64,000 nt of DNA from an uncultured Sphingomonadales bacterium (lineage in GTDB: Bacteria > Pseudomonadota > Alphaproteobacteria > Sphingomonadales > Sphingomonadaceae), in the NCBI GenBank assembly GCA_903832325.1, contig CAILBC010000012.1, forward strand, positions 1 to 64,000. Direction: 5' to 3'. The notes under the pieces are model-generated. The model did no database searches. It saw nothing but the letters and a program-made list of their open reading frames with translations, and had not been told where the DNA came from. The translations under genes and the position numbers were made by a program. Below, piece by piece: positions 54,173 to 62,560 of this stretch. Numbering within the stretch: the stretch's first letter is position 1; each line of letters starts with the position of its first letter.

Positions 54173-56755
54173 TCACGCCAGCAGGTTGTCGCCGGTGGCT
54201 TTCCGGCTTTTTTCGTATTGCAGGAAATAGCGCGCGGCGATCGTGTCTGACAGCGCGAGCAGCCGCCGTTCGGTTTCCTCCAGCAAGGCGATGTCAAATT
54301 CCTCGATCGTCACCGCGCGCAGCGGGCCCTGCAGCGCCTGCGCCTCGCGCAAGGGGGCTTCGGGCATCATGTCTTCGCCCAGGCTGGGCAGCGCGGCCAC
54401 GTGATCGCAGATCGCGTTGACCTGAAACATCAGGCTGCGCGGATTGTCGGGATCGAGCAGCAGCAGATCGAGCACCGGATCGCGGCGCGGCCCGGTCAGA
54501 TAGCGCGCGCGATAGGTGATCTGGCTGTCCGACAGATCGAGCAGCACGCCCAGCGATTCGGCATGATCGGCATCGCCCAGCGCGGCGACCGTGGCGCAGA
54601 TCCCCAGCGCGCGTTCCAGCCGCCGGCCAAGATCGAGAAACCGCCACGACGGGCCGCGGTTGAAGTTTTCCGCCAGCAGGCCCGACAGCGCGCTCAACCG
54701 TTCGATCAGTTCGCGCGCGATGCGCAACAGCGCGCCGGTGCGATGCGAATCGAATTGCGGCAGCGGGCGGCTGACAATCCTCCAGAAATCAGGCGTCAAC
54801 CGGTCGCGCAAAGTCAACCCGGCGGCGCGAAAGCGCGACAGGATCGTGCCCACCCCGCCCGGCAGCGCCATTTCCGACAACGCCGCGCGCGCCACTTGCG
54901 CAATCGGCAGCCGCGCCGTGGCGCGCGAAATCGCACCCCATTCCACCAGCAGGCCCAGCAGCGCGCGAACCGTCTCGGGGTTGTTGCCGGCCGAAGCGTC
55001 CACTTCGATCATGCTGCCCAGCACCGCGCGAATCACGCGCAGCGTCATTTCGGCGCGTTCGCCATAGCGCGCAAACCAATAGAGGTTGTCTGCGGCCTGG
55101 CTGGCGAGGATGCCTCCGCCGCGCCGCACTTTGGGCGTTTCATCCAGGCGCGTCGCCACCGGCGAAGCCGGCGGCGCACGATCGACAATGCACACATCGG
55201 CGGAAAGGTCGCCTTCGCCCATCCAGCCGCTTTGCATGTCATCCGATGGCGAAAGCCGGGCAAAGCCGCCGGGCATGACCTGCCACGCGCCATCGGCACC
55301 GCGCGCCACAAACGCGCGCAAGGTAAAGGCGCGCGGCACGAACCGTTCATCCACCAGCGCCGGCGTGGTCGCCAGCCGCACGATTTCCTGCCCGCAATAA
55401 TCGAGCGGCCGGCGCTCCATCGCGGCCAGCAGATTGTCGCGGCTGACCCGTGACAGCGTGCCGCCGGCCAGGCCGCGCCCCGCCGGCAGGCCTTCGACCT
55501 TACGCCCGAAGGCAGAGGTCATCACCAGTTCGTCCAGCCGTTCGCGCACCGCCGCGGCCTGATCGGCCTGGCCGCACCACCAGGTGGCGACATTGGGCAA
55601 AATCGGGTCTTCGCCGCGCAGGACCCCGCACAGATGGGGCAGAAACGCGGCAAAGGCCGGCGATTCAAGCACTTCGGCGCCGGGCGCATTGATCAGCTCG
55701 ACCCCGCCGCGCAGCCATGCCTCAAACCCGTCGGGCACGCCGATTTCGCTGCGCGAATCGAACGCCAGCGGATCGAGCGCATTGGTATCGATCCACCGCC
55801 ACAGCGCGTCGATCCGTTTCGGCCCGGCGATTGTGCGCACATAGAGCCGATCATCGCTGACCGTCAGATCGCGCCCTTCGACCAGCGGAAACCCCAGATA
55901 GCGCGCCAGATGCGCCTGTTCGGGATAGGACTGGTTGAGCCGCCCCGGGGTCAGCAGCGCGATGCGCGGCGATTCGCGCGAACAGACCCGCGCCATGCCG
56001 CTGCGCAGTTCGGCAAAGAACCCCGCCAGCCGCCGCACATGCACATCGCCCAGCAGTGCGCCGGTGCTGCGCGACAGCGCCAGCCGGTTTTCCAGTGCAT
56101 AGCCCACGCCGTTGGCCAGCCGCAGCCGATCACCCAGCACGCGCCATTGCCCACCCGGCCCGCACACCAGATCGGCCGCATAGACCGACACGAAGGGCAC
56201 TTGCGCGCCATTTTCCGGCGCTTTCGCTTCAGTGTGCCGTGCCTCTGCCAGCCGTGCGGCGCGCGCGCGCACCACATTGCGTGCAAAAAACCGGCTGCCG
56301 GCAACCAAAGTGGCGGGCAGGTGGCCCTCGGCGATCAGCCGCTGCGGCCCATAGATATCGGCGGTTACCGCCTCGATCAGTTCTGCCCGCTGAATCAGGC
56401 CGCGTTCGATTTCGCTCCATTGCGCCGCGCCGATCACCAGCGGCATCGGCGACAGCGGCCAGGCGCGTTCCTCCGAATCGCCGGTCATGCGAAAGCTGAG
56501 GCCGAATTCCTGGATCTGCCGCGCCACCAGCTCGGCCACCGAACCCCCGGCATCTTCACGCAGCGCGGTCAGCCCTTTGGCCAGCGCCTGCCATTGCGCC
56601 GCGACATCGGGACCGGCCAGCCGATACAGATCGAGCGCATCGGCGGCAGGGGCGTAGTCCTTCAGCCGGGCGCGCGGTTCTGCTGCAGCCGCCTGTGCCT
56701 TTGCTGCCTGGGCTTTGGACGCCCGTGCCGGCGGCGATGCAGGCCGCGTTGCCAC
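54173..56755 (-). CDS. Circularly permuted ATP-grasp and alpha-E fusion protein
   Basis: An 860-residue protein. After an Ala-rich start (1-30), residues about 60-530 match the circularly permuted type-2 ATP-grasp domain (RLNQSYPEQAHLARYLGFPL, and RPLDYCGQEIVRLATTP near the end). From about 545, the alpha-E helical domain (DUF403) begins at ASQAADNLYWFARYGERAEM. These two are often separate genes; here they are fused. ATP-grasp ligases make amide or peptide bonds using ATP, so this is a candidate peptide ligase. It starts 4 bp after the larger transglutaminase gene. Confidence 0.9.
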   Translation of the reverse strand: MATRPASPPARASKAQAAKAQAAAAEPRARLKDYAPAADALDLYRLAGPDVAAQWQALAKGLTALREDAGGSVAELVARQIQEFGLSFRMTGDSEERAWPLSPMPLVIGAAQWSEIERGLIQRAELIEAVTADIYGPQRLIAEGHLPATLVAGSRFFARNVVRARAARLAEARHTEAKAPENGAQVPFVSVYAADLVCGPGGQWRVLGDRLRLANGVGYALENRLALSRSTGALLGDVHVRRLAGFFAELRSGMARVCSRESPRIALLTPGRLNQSYPEQAHLARYLGFPLVEGRDLTVSDDRLYVRTIAGPKRIDALWRWIDTNALDPLAFDSRSEIGVPDGFEAWLRGGVELINAPGAEVLESPAFAAFLPHLCGVLRGEDPILPNVATWWCGQADQAAAVRERLDELVMTSAFGRKVEGLPAGRGLAGGTLSRVSRDNLLAAMERRPLDYCGQEIVRLATTPALVDERFVPRAFTLRAFVARGADGAWQVMPGGFARLSPSDDMQSGWMGEGDLSADVCIVDRAPPASPVATRLDETPKVRRGGGILASQAADNLYWFARYGERAEMTLRVIRAVLGSMIEVDASAGNNPETVRALLGLLVEWGAISRATARLPIAQVARAALSEMALPGGVGTILSRFRAAGLTLRDRLTPDFWRIVSRPLPQFDSHRTGALLRIARELIERLSALSGLLAENFNRGPSWRFLDLGRRLERALGICATVAALGDADHAESLGVLLDLSDSQITYRARYLTGPRRDPVLDLLLLDPDNPRSLMFQVNAICDHVAALPSLGEDMMPEAPLREAQALQGPLRAVTIEEFDIALLEETERRLLALSDTIAARYFLQYEKSRKATGDNLLA

Positions 56756-56759
56756 CCGT

Positions 56760-59700
56760 TCAGGCCAGCCAGGCCGGGCGGCGCAGATCGAGTGTCATGG
56801 CAAATTCCCCCGGGTGTTCGGCCGGCGGTGGCGCCAGCTTTCCGGGACTATGGCCGTGCGACTGGAATCGGGCAAGCCGGCGCGCTTCGGCTTCATAGGC
56901 ATTCACCGGCACGGTATCGTAATTGCGCCCGCCCGGATGCGCGACATGATAGACGCAGCCACCCAGCGACCGGCCCGACCAGGTATCGAGCACATCGAAC
57001 GTCAGCGGCGCATGCGGCGGCATCTGCGGATGAAGGCAATTGGCGGGCATCCACGCCTTGTACCGCACAGCGCCCACGCCTTCGCCCGGAACCCCGCCCG
57101 TGCCGACGGTTGGCACCATCGGCACGCGGCGGCCATTGCAGGTGACCACGTGGCGCCCGTCGACCAGGCCGGTGGCACGCACCTGCAACCGTTCGGTCGA
57201 AGCATCGACATAGCGCACCGTGCCGCCGATCGCGCCGGTTTCGCCCAGCACGTTCCATGGTTCGAGCGCATGGCTGATTTCCAGCGTGACCCCGCCCGCA
57301 TCGACTGTGCCATGCACGGGAAAGCGGAACTGCCGCTGCGCTTCGAACCAGACGGGATCGAAATGGTATCCGCCGCCGCGCAGATCGGCCAGCACATCGA
57401 GGAAATCGGCCCAGACCCAATGCCCCAGCATGAACCGGTCATGCAGCCGCGTGCCCCAGCGCACCAGCGGCCCATCCTGCGGTTCGCGCCAGAACCACGC
57501 AGTCAACGCGCGGATGAGCAACTGCTGCGCCAGCGCCATGCGCGGTTCCGGCGGCATTTCAAAGCCGCGGAATTCAACCAGGCCCAGCCGCCCGGTCGGG
57601 CCATCGGGCGAAAACAGCTTGTCGATGCAGATTTCGGTGCGGTGGGTGTTGCCCGTCACATCGACCAGCAGATTGCGAAACAGCCGATCGACCACCCAGG
57701 CCGGCGGCTGCGGCGCCGAAGGGCCGGGCACTTGCGCCAGCGCGATTTCCAGCTCGTACAGCGCATCATGGCGCGCTTCGTCAATACGCGGCGCCTGGCT
57801 GGTCGGGCCGATGAACAGCCCCGAAAACAGATAGCTGAGCGAAGGATGGCGCTGCCAGTAGATCAGGAACGATTTCAGCAGATCGGGCCGGCGGATGAAC
57901 GGCGAATCGAGCAGGGTCGGCCCGCCCAGCACGATATGGTTGCCCCCGCCGGTGCCCGTGGCGCCGCCATCGATCATGAACTTGTCGGCGGTCAGCCCGA
58001 CGTCGCGCGCGACTTCGTACAGTGTTTCGGTAATCGCGACTTGTTCGCGCCACGATGCCGCGGGCTGGATGTTCACCTCGATCACGCCGGGATCGGGGGT
58101 GACTTTCAGCACCATCAGCCGGGGATCGGGCGGCGGGGGATAGCCTTCGATGCGCACCGGCAGGCCGGTCTGTTCGGCCACGACCTCCACGCTGGCAACC
58201 AGATCGAGATAGTCCTCCAGCGTTTCGACCGGCGGGATGAACACGCACAAGTGATCGCCGCGCGGTTCGACCGTGATCGCGGTGCGCACCGCGCCTTCGA
58301 TCAGCACTTGTTCGACATAGCCCTGCCCGCCCGCCTGCGGCTCGGCCTGGCCCGGATCGGTGGCAACGCGCTGGTGGGCCTGATCGGCGTGCTGCTGGTT
58401 CGCGGCGCGCCCGATTTGCGCCCGCGCCTGCGCCTCGGCGCGCAGATCGGGCAGGTCTCCGCGTGGTTCGGCCGGATCGCGCGGGTGGATATAGGGATAG
58501 GCCGCCGGCGGCACATGCGGCAGCGAACCCAGCGGCAGGCGATAGCCCAGCGCCGAATCGCCCGGCACCGCAAACAGCACGCCGCGCCGCACTTTCCACC
58601 GTTCCGACCGCCAGTGCCGCGCCGGGTGGCGCTGGCTGGCCTGCCACCAGGCCTGAATCGGCAGGACATAGCCCACCGGGCGGGTCAGCCCGCGCTGAAA
58701 CGTGCGCATGATCCGCGCGCGTTCTTCGGGATCTTCGATCTGCGGATCGGTGGGCGTGGTGTTGGCGGGCAATTGCGCCTCACGCACGATCCATTCGATC
58801 GCATCTTCATAAACGGGGTGCGCAAAATCGGCATCGACGCCAAGCGTGACGGCAACTTCGTGCAAAAACCGTTCGGCATCGGCCGCATCGACGGTGTCTG
58901 TTTTGGCAGGATCTGCCGAAGCTGCCCCCGGTATCGTGCTGGCGGCAATCAGCGCGCCATCGTTCCACACCGGCACGCCATCCTTGCGCCAATAGATCGA
59001 ATAGCCCCAGCGCGGCAGGCTTTCGCCCGGATACCATTTGCCCTGCCCGTGATGGAGCAGCGAGCCGGGCGCGAACCGGTCGCGCAAGTTGCGGATCAAC
59101 CGGTCGGCAAAGGCCGCCTTGGTCGGCCCGACAGCGTCGGCATTCCATTCCGGCGCCTCGAAATCGCCATCGCGCACAAAGGTCGGTTCGCCGCCCATGG
59201 TCAGCCGCACGTCGCCCGCCACCAGATCGGCATCGACCGCATCGCCCAGTGCCATGACCGCATCCCAGCGATCATCGGTGAACGGCCGGGTAATGCGCAC
59301 CGCCTCGGCAATGCGCGAAACCTGCATTTCAAAACGGAAATCGGCGTGGACCTGTTCCATCACCGTGCCGTCGATCGGCGCGGCGGAGCGGTAATGCGGC
59401 GTGGCGCAAAGCGGAATGTGCCCTTCGCCGGCAAACAGCCCCCAGGTGGCATCCAGCCCCAGCCAGCCCGCGCCGGGAATATAGACTTCGGTCCAGGCGT
59501 GCAGATCGCAAACATCCTGCGCCACCCCGCGCGGGCCATCGACCGCGGCCACATCCGGGGTCAGCTGGATCGAATAGCCCGATACGAACCGCGCCGCAAA
59601 ACCCAGCCGGCGCAGCAACTGGACCATCAGCCAGGCCGAATCGCGGCACGATCCCTGCGCCACGGTCAGCGTTTCCTCGGGCGTCTGCACCCCCGGTTCC

Positions 59701-60182
59701 ATGCGGATGATATAGCCTATTGCCGCATTCACCGCCTGGTTGATCGCCACCAGAAAATCGATCGTGCGGCCCTGATGATTGCGAAACCGGTCATGCAGCG
59801 CATCAAACAGCGCGCCTTGCGGTTCGATTTCGAAATAGGGGGTCAGATCCTCGGCCAGCGCCGCGTCATAGGCAAAAGGATAGGTTTCGGCGTATTCCTC
59901 GACAAAGAAATCGAAGGGATTGATCACCGCCAGTTCGGCCAGCAGATCGACCTCGATCGCGAAATGATCGACCGGATCGGGAAACACCACGCGCGCCTGC
60001 CAATTGCCCAGCGGGTCCTGCTGCCAATTGATGAAATGGTTCGCCGGGCTGATCTTCAGCGCATAGTTGGGCACCGCGGTGCGGCTGTGCGGCGCCGGGC
60101 GCAGCCGGATCACCTGCGGGCCCAGCCGCACCGGACGGGCATAGTCATATCGGGTGAGGTGGTGCAGGCCGGCCTTGATCAT
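56760..60182 (-). CDS. Large transglutaminase-family protein with DUF2126
   Basis: A 1140-residue cytoplasmic protein. The N-terminal transglutaminase domain (1 to about 310) has catalytic Cys in [11 protein letters not shown] (near 177), His in [12 protein letters not shown] (near 228) and Asp in GLDATWG. Residues from about 320 to the end form the DUF2126 region, with [41 protein letters not shown], and later [21 protein letters not shown]. There is no signal peptide. ATG 60182 is used; a GTG two codons earlier is possible. First gene of the cluster. Confidence 0.9.
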   Translation of the reverse strand: MIKAGLHHLTRYDYARPVRLGPQVIRLRPAPHSRTAVPNYALKISPANHFINWQQDPLGNWQARVVFPDPVDHFAIEVDLLAELAVINPFDFFVEEYAETYPFAYDAALAEDLTPYFEIEPQGALFDALHDRFRNHQGRTIDFLVAINQAVNAAIGYIIRMEPGVQTPEETLTVAQGSCRDSAWLMVQLLRRLGFAARFVSGYSIQLTPDVAAVDGPRGVAQDVCDLHAWTEVYIPGAGWLGLDATWGLFAGEGHIPLCATPHYRSAAPIDGTVMEQVHADFRFEMQVSRIAEAVRITRPFTDDRWDAVMALGDAVDADLVAGDVRLTMGGEPTFVRDGDFEAPEWNADAVGPTKAAFADRLIRNLRDRFAPGSLLHHGQGKWYPGESLPRWGYSIYWRKDGVPVWNDGALIAASTIPGAASADPAKTDTVDAADAERFLHEVAVTLGVDADFAHPVYEDAIEWIVREAQLPANTTPTDPQIEDPEERARIMRTFQRGLTRPVGYVLPIQAWWQASQRHPARHWRSERWKVRRGVLFAVPGDSALGYRLPLGSLPHVPPAAYPYIHPRDPAEPRGDLPDLRAEAQARAQIGRAANQQHADQAHQRVATDPGQAEPQAGGQGYVEQVLIEGAVRTAITVEPRGDHLCVFIPPVETLEDYLDLVASVEVVAEQTGLPVRIEGYPPPPDPRLMVLKVTPDPGVIEVNIQPAASWREQVAITETLYEVARDVGLTADKFMIDGGATGTGGGNHIVLGGPTLLDSPFIRRPDLLKSFLIYWQRHPSLSYLFSGLFIGPTSQAPRIDEARHDALYELEIALAQVPGPSAPQPPAWVVDRLFRNLLVDVTGNTHRTEICIDKLFSPDGPTGRLGLVEFRGFEMPPEPRMALAQQLLIRALTAWFWREPQDGPLVRWGTRLHDRFMLGHWVWADFLDVLADLRGGGYHFDPVWFEAQRQFRFPVHGTVDAGGVTLEISHALEPWNVLGETGAIGGTVRYVDASTERLQVRATGLVDGRHVVTCNGRRVPMVPTVGTGGVPGEGVGAVRYKAWMPANCLHPQMPPHAPLTFDVLDTWSGRSLGGCVYHVAHPGGRNYDTVPVNAYEAEARRLARFQSHGHSPGKLAPPPAEHPGEFAMTLDLRRPAWLA

Positions 60183-60245
60183 GGCCACAGACCTAGCGCG
60201 TTCTCGTGCTGCGCCGCAATGTCGAATGCCGGCAAACGGGGCGTG

Positions 60246-62273
60246 TCACGGCACCTTTGTGGCGGGGGCAGCGGCCGGCGCCGCATCGGGCGGGTTATGC
60301 CGCAGCACGAAATTGACCGAAGCCTCCAGCATCTGCAGCCGCGTTTCGCTTTTCGACAGCCAGTGGTCTTCGGCTTTCAGCGTCACGAATTCCACCGGCT
60401 TGCCCGCGCGGCGCAGCGCATCGGCCATGTCGCTGCTTTGTTCGAATTTCACCACAGTATCGTCCTTGCCGTGGATCAGCAGGACCGGAACATCGACTTT
60501 GTCGACAAACCGGATCGGCGAGACCGCCTTCAGATCGCGCCCCGCGCCGATTTCGCGCCGCAGATTGCGGGTCAGCGTGGGATCGTCGCCGCTGTCCGCG
60601 ATATCGCCGTTGACCATGCGCGTCAGATCGCCGATTCCGGCAATGGCCACCGCGCAGCGATAGAGGCCGTGCTGCAGCGTCACCCCGGCCAGCGCGGCAT
60701 AGCCGCCATAGCTGGCCCCGACGATGCACACCCGCGCCGGGTTGACCACGCCCTGCCGCGCCAGTTCGGCCAGGCCATCGGACAGATCGGTCTGCATCTT
60801 GCGGCCCCATTCGCCGCTGCCCGCGTTTTCAAACGCCACGCCATAGCCGGTCGATCCGCGGAAATTGGGCTGAAACACGGCATACCCGCGTGAGGCAAAG
60901 GCCTGCGCGATCCAGTCAAACCGGATCGTGTCATAGGACGCCGGGCCGCCGTGGGGCAGGATGATCGCCGGCAGCCCCCTGGCCGGCCGGCCGGGCGGCA
61001 GGGTGAGCACGCCCTCCATCTTCAGGCCATCGGCCGCCGTGTAGGACACCATTTTCACAGGGCCCACACTGTCCGGCTGCAGATCATAGGAATAGCCCAG
61101 CGGATCGGCATGGTGGGTGGTGATATCGACCAGCCACCAGGTTTCGGGATCGCCCGGCCCTTCTGTTTTCACCAGCAGCCGGTCAAACGCATCGTTGGCA
61201 TCGGTCAACGCGACGGTTGCATCGGGAAATGCACGGCGGCTGGCCTGGTAGATCTTGTCGTGCCGCGCGTCGAAAAAATGCCCGGCGCCGGTGGTGCTGC
61301 GTTCGATATAGCCGATCAGGCGGTGGCCATTGTCGTGAAACACGCGGTCGATCTCTATAGTGTCGAGATAGGGCTGCGGCGCCCCGCCGTTCAGCGGCAC
61401 GTTGAACCAGGCATCGCGTTCGCCATCCGCATCGCGCAGGCCATAGACCACGCCGGTGCCATCGGGCGCAAAGCCGATCAGGTGCACCGATCCCAGCTTG
61501 TCATTGCCCGAAGCCAGTTTCTGGCCATTTGCGCCAAACAGTTTCCAATCCCCATGATCGCGGTCCAAATCGAGCACCGCGCCGATCGCGCCTTTGTCAT
61601 CGATCAACCAGCTGCGCCACGAATGATCGCCTTCGATATGGTTGGCAATCTTGCGGTGGCGGCGATTTTGCAGATCGACCTCGTACAGATCGGGGTGCAT
61701 CGCTCCGTCGGGCAGATATTTGTCAAAGCCGAGCCCGCCGCTTTTCAGCGTAACGCCGCCGAAATAGCCGAACCACCGGCCATTTTTCTGCACCACGCCA
61801 TACGTGCTCCACACCCCGCCGATGATATCCTCATCCCCGGCGAACATGGCCCAGGGCTTGCCGGTATCGAGCGGCAGCACCAGCACAGAGCCCAGCTCCG
61901 CCTTGTCGGTGGTGAAATTGGCACCCAGCTTTACCGTCTGGGTGTAATCGATCAGCACCGCCTGGTCCCCCGCCCAGGTCAGGCCGCGCACTTTGTCGGT
62001 GGGATCGATCACGGTCTGAAAGGTGGGTTGGCGTTTGGCATCCAGCACCACCAGCCGGCGCAACCCGCCAACATTCGCCAGGATCGCGATATGATCGCCC
62101 GAAGGCGAGATCGAGGCCATTTCGAAATCGGGCAAGTGGCCATACGTCGCCAGCGGTGCAGGCTCTGCCGCGACGGCAGCGAACGGTGCCCCGATCATGG
62201 CAAGCCCAAGCACAACAAGGCCCGAAACGCGCCCGACCCTTCGCCCCAGTTGCACGCGCTTCCCCCCAATCAC
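60246..62273 (-). CDS. S9 prolyl-oligopeptidase family serine peptidase
   Basis: A 675-residue exported peptidase. A signal peptide ends near APFAAVAAEP (residue 36). A beta-propeller N-terminal part (about 40-410) precedes the alpha/beta-hydrolase domain with catalytic Ser in GASYGGYAAL, Asp in HGKDDTVV and His in KAEDHWLSKS. S9C-type dipeptidyl/oligopeptidases like this are abundant in sphingomonads and often lie near TonB-dependent receptors, as here. The substrate is unknown. Confidence 0.9.
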   Translation of the reverse strand: MIGGKRVQLGRRVGRVSGLVVLGLAMIGAPFAAVAAEPAPLATYGHLPDFEMASISPSGDHIAILANVGGLRRLVVLDAKRQPTFQTVIDPTDKVRGLTWAGDQAVLIDYTQTVKLGANFTTDKAELGSVLVLPLDTGKPWAMFAGDEDIIGGVWSTYGVVQKNGRWFGYFGGVTLKSGGLGFDKYLPDGAMHPDLYEVDLQNRRHRKIANHIEGDHSWRSWLIDDKGAIGAVLDLDRDHGDWKLFGANGQKLASGNDKLGSVHLIGFAPDGTGVVYGLRDADGERDAWFNVPLNGGAPQPYLDTIEIDRVFHDNGHRLIGYIERSTTGAGHFFDARHDKIYQASRRAFPDATVALTDANDAFDRLLVKTEGPGDPETWWLVDITTHHADPLGYSYDLQPDSVGPVKMVSYTAADGLKMEGVLTLPPGRPARGLPAIILPHGGPASYDTIRFDWIAQAFASRGYAVFQPNFRGSTGYGVAFENAGSGEWGRKMQTDLSDGLAELARQGVVNPARVCIVGASYGGYAALAGVTLQHGLYRCAVAIAGIGDLTRMVNGDIADSGDDPTLTRNLRREIGAGRDLKAVSPIRFVDKVDVPVLLIHGKDDTVVKFEQSSDMADALRRAGKPVEFVTLKAEDHWLSKSETRLQMLEASVNFVLRHNPPDAAPAAAPATKVP

Positions 62274-62373
62274 CTGATGCTGAGGCTATGGCGCGGGCCG
62301 GGGCGTGTCAATTTCGGTGTTTGCTGCTGCCGCCCCCCCCGATTGCCCACCTTGCCCGCCTGCACAACGACAA

Positions 62374-62407
62374 AACCCCGGGCAGCCTGTGCTGGCCGCC
62401 CGGGGTT
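62374..62407 (-). terminator. Intrinsic terminator for the TonB-dependent receptor
   Basis: AACCCCGGGC (62374-62383) pairs perfectly with GCCCGGGGTT (62398-62407) around a 14-nt loop. On the minus strand the stem ends in GGGGTTTTGT, a fair intrinsic terminator for the receptor gene, beyond the palindromic element. Confidence 0.7.
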
Positions 62408-62422
62408 CCGGTTTGGTGCGTA

Positions 62423-62527
62423 ATACGGATGTGCGATGAGTGGAACTCATCGCACAACGTGACGCTCAAGCGCCGCGCGGGCTTATACCAATGTGCAATG
62501 AGCGGAGCTCACTGCACATTGGTATAA
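62423..62527. repeat. 105-bp palindromic interspersed element, copy 2
   Basis: Opposite orientation to the copy at 37009-37113. The left hairpin pairs 62430-62441 with 62445-62456 exactly around GGA; the right hairpin pairs 62483-62503 with 62507-62527 (20 of 21 bp) around GGA. Between them lies GCGCCGCGCGGGCTT, shared with copy 1. Lies 33 bp downstream of the receptor stop. Confidence 0.9.
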
Positions 62528-62560
62528 CACCCCGCCAAGCGAAATGGCGGGAAAAACCGA

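Larger units (their letters stand above)
62274..62560. other. Gap between TonB receptor and S9 peptidase
   Basis: It holds, from right to left, a small CCCGCCA/TGGCGGG hairpin (62531-62551), the full palindromic element (62423-62527) and a terminator (62374-62407). The last 100 bp, next to the peptidase start, should contain its promoter; none is clear. Confidence 0.6.

Noticed and set aside
56715..60893. A 1392-codon rightward open frame antisense to the large transglutaminase
   Set aside because: It is rich in His, Arg, Gln and Pro with no domain pattern, and the opposite strand codes a clear transglutaminase/DUF2126 protein. Long antisense frames are expected at this GC content.
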